The position numbers were made by a program, and so were the translations under genes. The notes under the pieces were generated by a model. It ran no database searches. It saw only the letters and a program-made list of their open reading frames with translations, and was not told where the DNA came from. Shown piece after piece: positions 32,788 through 41,997 of a stretch of 64,000 nt of DNA. How positions within the stretch are numbered: position 1 is the first letter of the stretch; each line of letters begins with the position of its first letter. The stretch covers positions 26,046 to 90,045 of the forward strand of contig WQWU01000001.1 of assembly GCA_009785215.1 (NCBI GenBank), written 5' to 3'. The DNA is from Treponema sp. (lineage in GTDB: Bacteria > Spirochaetota > Spirochaetia > Treponematales > Breznakiellaceae).

Positions 32788-33747
32788 ATGGATAAGCCAT
32801 TTTATCTGGCGCCAATGGCCGAATTAAGTCATAGAGCTTTAAGGGAGCTAATTGAGGGTTTTGGGGGGTGTGATGCCTATTTTTCTGAAATGATCAGCGC
32901 AGGCGCCCTATTGGCAGGCGGTCAATTCGAAAAATGGTATATAGATTCTGCTCCAAAGCCCGAAAAATGCATTTTTCAGCTGGTTGGCTCTGATTCCGGG
33001 GTTATTTCCAAAGCTGCCGCTGTTTTGGACGAATTGGAATGCGCAGGAATCGATATTAATATGGGCTGCAGCGCTCCATTAATTAGAAAAACCGGTGCAG
33101 GAGTAACCTGGATGAGTTCTATCGATAACGCTGCAGAATTGATTTATCGTGTCAGGCCTCAGGTAAAACGCAGGTTAAGCGTTAAGCTTAGAATTGGATT
33201 AAAAGATGATTTTGATTACCTTGTTAGATTCTGCCGGAAACTGGAAGAGGAGGGAGTAGAGCTGATTACGCTTCATCCGCGTACGGCTGCGGAAAAGTTT
33301 AAACGTCTAGCCCGCTGGGATTATGTAGGGAAACTTAAAGCCGAGCTTAAAATACCTGTAGCAGGAAACGGCGATATTTTAAACGCCGATGAGCTGGTTC
33401 GCCGGGCAGAAAGCTCCTGCGATGCTGTTATGGTTGGAAGAGCGGCGGTAAGGCATCCCTGGATTTTTGCACAGGCACAGGAATTATCAAAAGAGCCTCA
33501 CGCAGAGACGCAGAGGCGCAGAGAGGAGGAAGGTTTTAATATAGAGAGAATTGGACTTCGGTTTATTGAGCTTTTGGCAGAATATCAGCCGGTGGAGTTT
33601 CATATTTCACGCGCCAGGCGTTTTTTTGGTTTTTTTTGCGATAACTTAAAGTGGGGGAATTATCTTAAAAATAAGCTGAACCGGGAAGAAACCCTCTCCG
33701 GCATCGAAAATATATGGTGTGAATATTTTAGGGAGAATGATGAGTAA
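32788..33747 (+). CDS. tRNA-dihydrouridine synthase (Dus)
   Basis: LAPMAELSHRALREL, NMGCSAPLIRKTGAG, KLRIGL, VAGNGDI; contains in-frame repeat peptide HAETQRRREEEG. Confidence 0.9.
   Translation: MDKPFYLAPMAELSHRALRELIEGFGGCDAYFSEMISAGALLAGGQFEKWYIDSAPKPEKCIFQLVGSDSGVISKAAAVLDELECAGIDINMGCSAPLIRKTGAGVTWMSSIDNAAELIYRVRPQVKRRLSVKLRIGLKDDFDYLVRFCRKLEEEGVELITLHPRTAAEKFKRLARWDYVGKLKAELKIPVAGNGDILNADELVRRAESSCDAVMVGRAAVRHPWIFAQAQELSKEPHAETQRRREEEGFNIERIGLRFIELLAEYQPVEFHISRARRFFGFFCDNLKWGNYLKNKLNREETLSGIENIWCEYFRENDE
33493..33531. repeat. Dispersed CTCTGCG-type repeat inside the dus gene
   Basis: cctcacgcagagacgcagaggcgcagagaggaggaa. Confidence 0.85.
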
Positions 33748-33756
33748 TTTCCGGTT

Positions 33757-35532
33757 TTACTTATTTAGCAATTCTTTTTGTTTGCGCCGTTCTTTATCGC
33801 CTTTGGCGGTATAAATAGGTTTCATTGTTCTGGGATCTAACCCTGTGTAGTACATCACTGCAGACATTGTGCCCGGGGTCGGATAAAACTCCTGTGTTTG
33901 TTCCGGTGCAAACCCTGTTTTTTTACAGTAGTTTTTTAGCTCTTCCGCTTCTTTAAGACCTGCGCCCGGGTGAGCAGAGATAAAATACGGCAGTAGAAAT
34001 TGTTTTAAACCTAATTTTTTATTTACTGCAGTAAAGTCATTTCTGAATTTTTCATAATAGGAATGCGGACATTTACCCATTGCTTCAAGTACATTTTCTG
34101 AAACATGTTCCGGGGCAACTTTTAATTGGCCGCTTACATGAAATTGACACAGGGTTTCCAGAAATTTGACGCCGTGTTTTTTATCGTGTTGTATAAAATC
34201 GAATCTTATACCAGAACGAATAAATACTTTTTTTATTCCTTGAATTTTCCGCAGCGCTTCCAGTGTTTTTAAATATTCACTGTGATCGGCTTTTAATTTT
34301 GGACATGGTGTTGGATATAAACATTCACGTTCTGTGCAAAAGCCGCCTTGTTTTTGTTTATCGCAAACAGGGCGGAAAAAATTTGCAGTAGGGCCGCCTA
34401 CATCATGAATATATCCTTTAAAGCCATCACTGCCTTTACCAGGAAAATTCTTAACAAGTGAACGTGCTTCACGAACAAGGCTTTCTTTACTGCGCCCTGT
34501 TATCGCCCGTCCCTGATGATTTGTTATCGCACAGAAAGAACAGCCGCCAAAACAACCACGGCTGGAAATTAAAGAAAACGACACTTCCTTAAGTGCATTA
34601 ATGCCTTCTTTGCCGTACATCGGGTGCGCTTTTTTTGTAAATGGAAGTTCGTATAATTTATCCATTTCTTCTGTAGTTAAAGGAAGCGATGGCGGATTTT
34701 GTATTACCCAGCGTTCGCTGTCGTTTTCTTCGGCAAGCGGTTTAGCTGTTAAAGGATCGGCATTTCGCTTTTGCAGCATATAGTGTTCAGCATAAACACG
34801 TTTGGATTCATCATCTTTTTCTTTTATACAATTGTAAGAAGGCAGCAAAACAGCATTTTTCCATTTCTTTATGTTTTCTTTGACGTGAACACGAACACAG
34901 GTTCCCCTTTCATTTTGAATGCTGCCAATTTCCTCTCCTGCGGCAAGGCGCCGAGCAATCTGCAAAAGCGGTTTTTCTCCCATTCCGTAAATTAAAATGT
35001 CAGCTTTAGAATCCAGCAGTATCGAGCGGCGTACAGTGTCTGACCAATAATCGTAGTGGGCAAAACGGCGTAAACTAACTTCGATTCCGCCGATTATCAC
35101 TGCAACTTTTGATTGTGTTGTATCTTTAAAAGCACGCCTTATCCCCTCGACATAAACCAGCGTTGCTCTGTCGGGACGTTTACCGCTTTTGTTGTTAGGT
35201 GTGTATGCATCATCTGAACGTTTTCGTTTTGCGGCAGTATAGTGCGCAACCATGGAATCCATGTTGCCTGCTCCAACTAAAAAGCCAAGGCGAGGCCGTC
35301 CAAGTACTGTGTATGATAACGGGTTTTTCCAGTCTGGCTGCGGAATGATGCCGACACGAAAGCCGTTGGCTTCCAGCATACGGCAGATAAGCGCTGCCGC
35401 AAAGGACGGGTGATCCACATAGGCATCACCCGAAACAAAAATAAAATCCAGTTCATCCCAGCCTCGCTTTTCCATGTCACGCTGCGAAACTGGCAGAAAA
35501 TCATTTAAAAAGAAGTTACTGTACTCGGACAA
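33757..35532 (-). CDS. YgiQ family radical SAM protein
   Basis: SSRGCFGGCSFCAITNHQGR, DVGGPTANFF, FYPTPGTMSAVMYYTG. Confidence 0.95.
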   Translation of the reverse strand: MSEYSNFFLNDFLPVSQRDMEKRGWDELDFIFVSGDAYVDHPSFAAALICRMLEANGFRVGIIPQPDWKNPLSYTVLGRPRLGFLVGAGNMDSMVAHYTAAKRKRSDDAYTPNNKSGKRPDRATLVYVEGIRRAFKDTTQSKVAVIIGGIEVSLRRFAHYDYWSDTVRRSILLDSKADILIYGMGEKPLLQIARRLAAGEEIGSIQNERGTCVRVHVKENIKKWKNAVLLPSYNCIKEKDDESKRVYAEHYMLQKRNADPLTAKPLAEENDSERWVIQNPPSLPLTTEEMDKLYELPFTKKAHPMYGKEGINALKEVSFSLISSRGCFGGCSFCAITNHQGRAITGRSKESLVREARSLVKNFPGKGSDGFKGYIHDVGGPTANFFRPVCDKQKQGGFCTERECLYPTPCPKLKADHSEYLKTLEALRKIQGIKKVFIRSGIRFDFIQHDKKHGVKFLETLCQFHVSGQLKVAPEHVSENVLEAMGKCPHSYYEKFRNDFTAVNKKLGLKQFLLPYFISAHPGAGLKEAEELKNYCKKTGFAPEQTQEFYPTPGTMSAVMYYTGLDPRTMKPIYTAKGDKERRKQKELLNK

Positions 35533-35740
35533 CTTCTTTAACCTGAGGTATTTCCTTTTTTAGATAGTTTTCGATTCCCATTTTAAGAGTCATCTGAGAC
35601 ATTGGGCAGTGTCCGCAGGCGCCTGTAAGACGTACAGAAACAACTCCTTCTGCATCTACAGAAACAAATTCGACATCGCCGCCGTCTGCCTGTAATGAGG
35701 GGCGGACATTTTCTAAAGCAGCTTTTACTTGTTCTTCCAT
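35516..35740 (-). CDS. NifU C-terminal domain (Nfu-type) Fe-S protein
   Basis: NVRPSLQADGGDVEFV ... GACGHCPMSQMTLK. Confidence 0.95.
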   Translation of the reverse strand: MEEQVKAALENVRPSLQADGGDVEFVSVDAEGVVSVRLTGACGHCPMSQMTLKMGIENYLKKEIPQVKEVVRVQ

Positions 35741-35769
35741 AATAACTCCTTGGTAGATTTAATTTTTAC

Positions 35770-35854
35770 GGAGAGAGAGGGATTTGAACCCTCGGTACCT
35801 TTTGGGCACATACGCTTTCCAAGCGTACACCTTCGACCACTCGGACATCTCTCC
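35770..35854 (-). tRNA. tRNA-Ser(GGA)
   Basis: Reverse complement GGAGAG.../CTCTCC acceptor, anticodon loop TTGGAAA, long variable arm. Confidence 0.93.
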
Positions 35855-35960
35855 TAATGCTGAATGTAACCTTATCATAATTATCGAATCATTACAATAG
35901 CCATTATTATTCAGGGTAAAAATGTTGTTAAAACATTGATTTGATGTTATCTTTATCTAT

Positions 35961-36608
35961 ATGGAGATAAAAATGATTACTTTTAGAAAAACCTTGTATG
36001 TTAAAACTGGATTTTATGCTTTTATTTCATTTTATATATTAATTACTGCAGGATGCGCAGTAGTTAAACCTATGAATCTGGAAACAATAGATAAATTTGG
36101 GCTTAATCATAATATAGAAATGTATAAACATTTCCAATATTTTATATCAAGGGATATTGTTTTATCAACTACAAATATTCAAACAGACAGAAGTGTTGCA
36201 GGTCAGGCAATGGTGAATACAAGAATTAATCGTAATGTAAAACAATTTCTTGCATCAACACCCGGTGTTTGTCTGGAAGTTGATTCTTCCGGCAGTGTGT
36301 TAAGGCTGGGTATTGCATTCGAAAATGATAATAATAATCTTTTGTGGTTTTTTTATCATGAAGCAACGGGTTTATATTTTTTAGAATATACTAATAATTC
36401 AGGAAGAGAAATTGATTATGGCGGAGTAACATATAAAGTTACCTTTGAATATGGAAGAGGTTTTGGAGCTTTTGTAAAACGCATGTTTACCAAAGACAGA
36501 ACAAAAGGCGCTAATTTTAGAAGACTCGAACCATTGCTTTTATTCGAGGAAAATACCAGAAATAAAGAGAAAATTAAAAGATCAACAGCAAGAGGGAGAA
36601 GACTTTAA
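35961..36608 (+). CDS. Hypothetical lipoprotein
   Basis: Hydrophobic N-terminus with ITAGC lipobox. Confidence 0.55.
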   Translation: MEIKMITFRKTLYVKTGFYAFISFYILITAGCAVVKPMNLETIDKFGLNHNIEMYKHFQYFISRDIVLSTTNIQTDRSVAGQAMVNTRINRNVKQFLASTPGVCLEVDSSGSVLRLGIAFENDNNNLLWFFYHEATGLYFLEYTNNSGREIDYGGVTYKVTFEYGRGFGAFVKRMFTKDRTKGANFRRLEPLLLFEENTRNKEKIKRSTARGRRL

Positions 36609-36632
36609 TTATTCTGCATTTTAATTATCTCG

Positions 36633-36659
36633 TAACCCTTTGTGAGGTACAAAGGGTTA
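36633..36659. terminator. Intrinsic terminator-like hairpin
   Basis: TAACCCTTTGT GAGGT ACAAAGGGTTA 11-bp stem between convergent genes, T-rich 3' flank. Confidence 0.75.
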
Positions 36660-36683
36660 TTAATATTTTTTAACGCAGGCGTT

Positions 36684-38543
36684 TCAACGCCAAAATTCCC
36701 ATGTTAATAAAAGAACAGCATAAATTAAAGAAAAAACCATAGCTATTATACAAAATACTTTATATTTTTTTGATGGTTCATTTTTCCAGTTTCTTATTAT
36801 AAAACTAATACATACCGGCACAGAAATCATAAAAATAATGTTGATAATAAAATGTACAAGTAATGACGCATAATTCGCAAAAGATAATGCCCTGCCTGCT
36901 AAAATGATATTATTAATAGTAACCGCTGCCATAGAAGAGCAAAGTATAATATTTAATTTTTTCATTATATTATACGGGATTTGTTTTTTTCTGTTTTTAA
37001 TAAATCCAATAACCATGATAAATAGTGCAATAACAGAAAACAAAATGCATAAATTAAATAAAATTACACTCCCTATTATCGTGATAAAATAACCTGTGTT
37101 TACTTGATGCAAATCAAAGTATAAAATCGAGGCGCGCGAAACTTTAGACATTTCTGTGTAATATGATGTTTCAAAAAACACATATTCAATTATGTCTAAA
37201 GCATCTAAACCGCCTGTGTTTTTTAACATATAAGGGTGTATTTGTACAAATTTGGCGCCAGATACATCTAATATATGTTCTTCTTCTGTTGTTTTTAATG
37301 GAAGAAATGTCATAGACATTGGTAATCTTGTAAAACCCGTTTGCGGTTTTCTAACAAATGTATATGTTCCTGCAAACTGGCTGACATCAGGAAAATCTTC
37401 AGTTAATAAAGATGGTTCATATTCGCCGAACAGCGCATTCGTTAATCCAAAACACATCGAAGATTCGCCAGCTTGATTTGTTAATACTACTAAAGCAAAT
37501 CGTTCGTTTGGAGCAATTGTAAAAAGACTGGAAAAAGCGGCAGTGTTTCCGCCGTGTCCTAAAGCTCTAACCGAGCTGTAGTGTTCCATGAAGCCGTGCG
37601 AAAAACGGGGAAAGCCGTTCGAGAATGATAATGTGACAGATAACATTGTACTTAGTGTTTCATTATTGTTAAAAAGTTTGCTTGTTTCATTTTCTGCAGG
37701 CATAAGTGCAGATAAAAATTTTACTGCATCACTTGCAGTGCCTATTGCGCTTCCTGCAGGATATAACCCGATATATATTCTCTCGGCAGGAGAAGGAACT
37801 AGTGTATTGCCGCTTAATACATGTCCTTTAATTAAAGTTCGTCTTTCCGCTACAGAAGGGTTGTCTGCCTGCAAAGGATGAACACTGGTATCATTAATAT
37901 TTAAAGGTCTAAAAATATTTTCCCAAACATATTCATAAAACGGAAGCCCAGATATTAATTCTACAATATAACCTGCAAGGGCAGTGCCGTAATTTGAGTA
38001 AGATACGATAGTTCCTGGTCTGAAAACTTGCCTTGGCTCGTTTTCTTGTAACAATGATCTTTCAAGACTCGGTACGATTTTAGGCGAACTGTAAAAAAGA
38101 TTAAAAACAACATCTTCCCATCCTGCATTGTGATGCATGAGATTATACATGGTTATTGGTGTGTCATATTTTATTTTTCTTAAAAAATTATTAGGAAGGT
38201 ATTCACGTATATCTGTGTTTAAATTGATCTTTCCTTGTTCAACAAGCTGCATAACGCTTGTCCAGACAAGCAGTTTTGTGGCAGAGCCCCATTCAAAAAC
38301 TGAATCGATACTTGTTTCTGTTTCGCCCTGTACTGCATAACCGTAAGATTTGTTAAAAACCACTTCGCCGTTTTTGACAACTGCAATAGCCGTACCTGCT
38401 GTTTTTACGCCTATTCGTTCAGCAGCGAATCCATCGATGAACTGTTCCAGTTCAACAAGCGGTACACCAGATGGTGTTTCCATGGCTGCTGCGAACTGCA
38501 TTGTTAAAATCACTAAAATTGTGAGTAATATTTTGTTTTTCAT
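36684..38543 (-). CDS. Serine hydrolase, beta-lactamase family, membrane-anchored
   Basis: Class C-like SATKLLVW (SxxK), YSNYG (YxN), GHGGNTAAF; start MKNKILLTIL at 38543 preferred over track start 38702. Confidence 0.85.
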   Translation of the reverse strand: MKNKILLTILVILTMQFAAAMETPSGVPLVELEQFIDGFAAERIGVKTAGTAIAVVKNGEVVFNKSYGYAVQGETETSIDSVFEWGSATKLLVWTSVMQLVEQGKINLNTDIREYLPNNFLRKIKYDTPITMYNLMHHNAGWEDVVFNLFYSSPKIVPSLERSLLQENEPRQVFRPGTIVSYSNYGTALAGYIVELISGLPFYEYVWENIFRPLNINDTSVHPLQADNPSVAERRTLIKGHVLSGNTLVPSPAERIYIGLYPAGSAIGTASDAVKFLSALMPAENETSKLFNNNETLSTMLSVTLSFSNGFPRFSHGFMEHYSSVRALGHGGNTAAFSSLFTIAPNERFALVVLTNQAGESSMCFGLTNALFGEYEPSLLTEDFPDVSQFAGTYTFVRKPQTGFTRLPMSMTFLPLKTTEEEHILDVSGAKFVQIHPYMLKNTGGLDALDIIEYVFFETSYYTEMSKVSRASILYFDLHQVNTGYFITIIGSVILFNLCILFSVIALFIMVIGFIKNRKKQIPYNIMKKLNIILCSSMAAVTINNIILAGRALSFANYASLLVHFIINIIFMISVPVCISFIIRNWKNEPSKKYKVFCIIAMVFSLIYAVLLLTWEFWR

Positions 38544-38544
38544 A

Positions 38545-38700
38545 CGGAGAGAGAGAGATTCGCCTTCCAGCCCTCGGCATCGTGCCTCGGGCTTACAGGC
38601 CGTCTGCGCATTGCCCAGCGCCTCCTGCGCTGAATGTTTACTAAAATAAGGCTTTCGCCTTAAATACTTACAGCAATGCTCCGTTTCGAATCCCTCAATC
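38545..38700. other. Structured tRNA-Ser-derived intergenic segment (tRNA 3'-end remnant, three hairpins, inverted remnant)
   Basis: CGGAGAGAGAGAGATTCG at 38545 matches the tRNA-Ser 3' end at 38759 in 17/18 positions; hairpins 38569-38593, 38616-38632, 38647-38662; inverted CGAATCCCTC at 38687. Confidence 0.65.
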
Positions 38701-38759
38701 ATCGGCTTTTCTCCAAAATTGATTTATTTGTTAATTAAATCACTGCTCATTAATTTTTC

Positions 38760-38845
38760 GGAGAGAGAGGGATTCGAACCCTCGGAGCCCGTGAGGGCTC
38801 AACGGTTTTCGAGACCGCCCGATTCAACCACTCTCGCATCTCTCC
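38760..38845 (-). tRNA. tRNA-Ser(CGA)
   Basis: Reverse complement anticodon loop CTCGAAA, long variable arm, GGTTCGAATCC T-arm. Confidence 0.92.
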
Positions 38846-38907
38846 AAGAGTTATCGTTATTAATACAGTAGCTTTTTAAGGGGTCTGTGTCAATGATTGC
38901 AAAACCG

Positions 38908-39039
38908 TTGTTTTTTACCCTTATATTTTGATTAAATCAACGTATTATTACCCTTATATATTTACCATAATTGCCTATTATTACCCTTATAAATAGTTGA
39001 CATTTGCCTATTATTACCCTTATAATATTGTATCTGACA
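38908..39039 (+). promoter_or_regulatory. Four iterons with exact 33-bp period; promoter TTGACA (38997) - N18 - TATAAT (39021)
   Basis: ACCCTTAT at 38917, 38950, 38983, 39016; units 2-4 share TATTATTACCCTTATA; last iteron lies in the spacer/-10. Confidence 0.88.
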
Positions 39040-39154
39040 TTATAACGTCAGATACAATCACGATAGCCGACATTAAAACGTCGTCTATCGTAGCGGTTTA
39101 CGGAGCGGGTTTCCCGCTCTTACATTCCGCTTTTAGCGTAACTTCGTAAACCGC
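39028..39154 (+). promoter_or_regulatory. Structured 5' leader of the ATPase gene: two sister hairpins plus a branched stem
   Basis: TTGTATCTGAC-ATTATAAC-GTCAGATACAA; CGATAGcCGAC-ATTAAAAC-GTCGtCTATCG; GCGGTTTACG ... CGTAAACCGC enclosing GAGCGGG-TTT-CCCGCTC. Confidence 0.8.
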
Positions 39155-39168
39155 CATAGGGAGTGCTA

Positions 39169-40488
39169 ATGAATCGCTATTTTAACAGGAATATTGACTC
39201 GATACTTTTGGCTTGGTCTAAAGAAAAAGGGAGAAAGCCGCTTTTACTTAGGGGAGCAAGGCAGATTGGCAAGACATCAGCTGTACGTGAATTAGGTAAG
39301 CATTTTCAGCATTATGTAGAAATTAACTTTGATGATGACGATGAAGTAGGTAATCTATTTTCCCAGAATATCGATCCTGCAGAATTGTGCAGTCGTCTTT
39401 CTTTATATTATAAAACCCCGATTGAAGCAGGAAAAACACTTCTTTTTTTTGACGAGATCCAAAGCTGTACAATGGCAATGAAAACCCTGCGGTATTTTTA
39501 TGAAAGACACCCAGAGCAGCACCTTATCGCCGCAGGATCATTACTGGAGTTTGCTTTGGAAGAGATGCCTTCTTTTGGAGTTGGGAGAATCCATTCAGTA
39601 TTTATGTATCCGTTTTCATTCTACGAATTTCTAAATGCAATGGATGAAGAAGTGCTGGCAGAAGCCTGTCGTAATGCAAGTCCAAAAAAACCATTATTGG
39701 AACCAATTCATAATCAATTAATTAATAGGTTAAAAATATTTATGCTGATTGGCGGTATGCCCGAAGCTGTCGTTCGTTATGTGAAAACAAAAGATTTATT
39801 GCATAGTCATGAAGTTTTGGAAGATCTTCTTGTTACATTCAGAGATGATTTTTCTAAATACCGCACAAAAATGCCTTCTCTTATTTTAAACGAAGTGTTT
39901 GAATCTGTAATGCATCAGGTAGAAGGAAAATTTATTTACGAGCGGGCGGCAGTGGAAACTGGAAATGCAAGAGTAAAGCAAGCATTGGACTTACTTTTAA
40001 AAGCAGGGTTAGTTCATACTGTTACACACACTGCTGCAAATGGAATTCCTTTAGGTGCAGAAATTAATCCTAAAAACAGGCGTATTATTCCCTGTGATAT
40101 AGGTATTTTTCTTCATGTTCTTGGTATTGAAAGATCAGAAATTCTTTTTGCAGATAATTTTAATGCAATCAATAAAGGAGCGTTAGCTGAAATATTTGTC
40201 GGTCTTGAATTATTAAAAAATGCCGCTTCTCACGCTCAGAGGCAATTGTATTCTTGGCACAGAGAGAAAGCTCAAAGCAGCGCTCAAATTGATTATTTGA
40301 TACAAAAAGGCTCATCGATTATTCCTATCGAGGTAAAATCTGGAACACAAGGCGGCATGAAAAGCCTGCAAATTTTTATGAAAGAAAAAGATATAAAACG
40401 GGGAGTGCGGACATCGCTGGAAAACTTTGCTGTAAGGGAAAGTTTTGATATTTATCCATTGTATGCTATTTCTAATTTATATAGATAA
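39169..40488 (+). CDS. AAA ATPase with DUF4143-type C-terminus
   Basis: LLLRGARQIGKTSAVREL Walker A, LLFFDEIQ Walker B, C-terminal AQIDYLIQKGSSIIPIEVKSG; ATG at 39169 or GTG at 39163. Confidence 0.88.
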   Translation: MNRYFNRNIDSILLAWSKEKGRKPLLLRGARQIGKTSAVRELGKHFQHYVEINFDDDDEVGNLFSQNIDPAELCSRLSLYYKTPIEAGKTLLFFDEIQSCTMAMKTLRYFYERHPEQHLIAAGSLLEFALEEMPSFGVGRIHSVFMYPFSFYEFLNAMDEEVLAEACRNASPKKPLLEPIHNQLINRLKIFMLIGGMPEAVVRYVKTKDLLHSHEVLEDLLVTFRDDFSKYRTKMPSLILNEVFESVMHQVEGKFIYERAAVETGNARVKQALDLLLKAGLVHTVTHTAANGIPLGAEINPKNRRIIPCDIGIFLHVLGIERSEILFADNFNAINKGALAEIFVGLELLKNAASHAQRQLYSWHREKAQSSAQIDYLIQKGSSIIPIEVKSGTQGGMKSLQIFMKEKDIKRGVRTSLENFAVRESFDIYPLYAISNLYR

Positions 40489-40500
40489 AAATTTATGTTT

Positions 40501-41997
40501 TTACTCGTTGAACTGCCATGCATCAAGAATGAAATCGCCGTTAAAAATAAAATATATATCCTGTATACCGGTAATTGTTTTTGTTAAATTAATAGTATGC
40601 TCTTCTATTGTGGAATTTCTTATTGTGATGTTTCCGATGATTTCGCTAGGTGGTGAGTTTCTGCTTTCAAATGGTGAGCCTGTTCGTATCTCGATAGAAT
40701 TTCTGTTTCCTCGTTCTGCCCGCTGTGCATAGGCAGAAACAGTAATACTTTTTGCGCCTGTGTCTCCAAAATCTGCGCCAACAATTCCCAGCCATGCTCC
40801 GTCTGTATTTGCAGATAGCTGTTCATTGTTAAACGATATTTCTGCAGAAATTGCGTTTGTAGCACCCTGATGCCAGATATACGGATTTAATCTTCCAACC
40901 TGCTGTACGCCTCTTCGTGTTCCTGTTGCAGATTCAAACATTCCGTTGTTCATTCTGATAACATCAATATGTGTTACACGATACCCCTTGCCTCGTATCC
41001 CCATAGCTTCTTCCAGAATTTGCGAATGATACGCCAGATACCACTGTCCTTTAAATTGAAATATATCATGATGATTATTTCCCCAGACGCCGAAAAAAGT
41101 TCCCGGGTTTCTGAATAAAGTTCTTTCAAGTTTAAAAGGTCCCATGGGATTATCACCTGACATTATTGCGATAACAGCTCTATCGATTCTTAAAGAATTT
41201 CTAGCCTGTTCTGTTACACTCCAGTTTGTGCAATACGATAAAATATATTTTCCGTTTATTTTATTCATAACAAGAGCTTCAAAAAAATAAGGCACATCGA
41301 TTCTTACAGGATCACCTGCAAGAGAAATCATATCGCTGTTTAATTCAACAACACGAGCCGATCCCGGATCTGCTTCTCTGCCTTGCGGAACGCCGCCGCC
41401 GAAGTATAAATAAACTCTTCCGTCATCATCGATTAAAATTGCAGGATCAAACACCCATGGAACATCGGAACAATTGGGAGTCTGCCTTGATACAAGAGCT
41501 CTTCCAATTGGGTCTGTCCATGGCCCTAAAGGAGAATCGGCTGTTAAAACACCTACACCGTTTGCGTTATTCGAAAAATACAGAAAAAATTTATCCTGCC
41601 CGTTTACATTTTTGTAAGTGATGGCAGGCGCCCACGAGCGCTGCGCCCATCTGGCAACACCTTCGCTGCCTGCAACTTTTATCGGTTCGTGATAAACCCA
41701 ATTTGTTAGATCGGCGCTTGATACAACTCTTAGTGTATTAATATTATTGTAGGAATTTGTTTTTATTTCTAAATAGTGGTCGTATTCAAGGACATCGCCT
41801 GTCATATAAATGTAAACACGATCGTTATAAACAAGTATAGTTGGGTCAGCGCCGAAATTGTGAGTCATGATTGGGTTACGATCGGTTAGAGCTTTGTAGG
41901 CTTCGATAGTTGCGGGTGTCTTGCTGCCGCCTAATGTTACACAAGTTGTGAGAACAGCAACCGCCAGAATTAGAACAAATAAAAGTTTTTTTATCAT
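40501..41997 (-). CDS. Glycoside hydrolase family 43-like lipoprotein with C-terminal CBM-like domain
   Basis: HNFGADPTILVYNDRVYIYMTGD, WVFDPAILIDDDGRVYLYFGG; lipobox LTTC. Confidence 0.88.
   Translation of the reverse strand: MIKKLLFVLILAVAVLTTCVTLGGSKTPATIEAYKALTDRNPIMTHNFGADPTILVYNDRVYIYMTGDVLEYDHYLEIKTNSYNNINTLRVVSSADLTNWVYHEPIKVAGSEGVARWAQRSWAPAITYKNVNGQDKFFLYFSNNANGVGVLTADSPLGPWTDPIGRALVSRQTPNCSDVPWVFDPAILIDDDGRVYLYFGGGVPQGREADPGSARVVELNSDMISLAGDPVRIDVPYFFEALVMNKINGKYILSYCTNWSVTEQARNSLRIDRAVIAIMSGDNPMGPFKLERTLFRNPGTFFGVWGNNHHDIFQFKGQWYLAYHSQILEEAMGIRGKGYRVTHIDVIRMNNGMFESATGTRRGVQQVGRLNPYIWHQGATNAISAEISFNNEQLSANTDGAWLGIVGADFGDTGAKSITVSAYAQRAERGNRNSIEIRTGSPFESRNSPPSEIIGNITIRNSTIEEHTINLTKTITGIQDIYFIFNGDFILDAWQFNE

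Noticed and set aside
38544-38702. 53-residue N-terminal extension of the beta-lactamase-like ORF
   Set aside because: It translates tRNA remnant and hairpins; a signal peptide starts at the internal Met (38543).
38908-39039. CRISPR-like short array
   Set aside because: Regular 33-bp period but repeat core only about 16 bp, spacers about 17 bp, no cas genes; fits operator/iteron sites better.
39169-40488. DUF4143 ATPase as a proven defence or toxin gene
   Set aside because: Function of this family is unclear; no partner toxin or defence neighbours seen, so no functional claim beyond its unusual control region.
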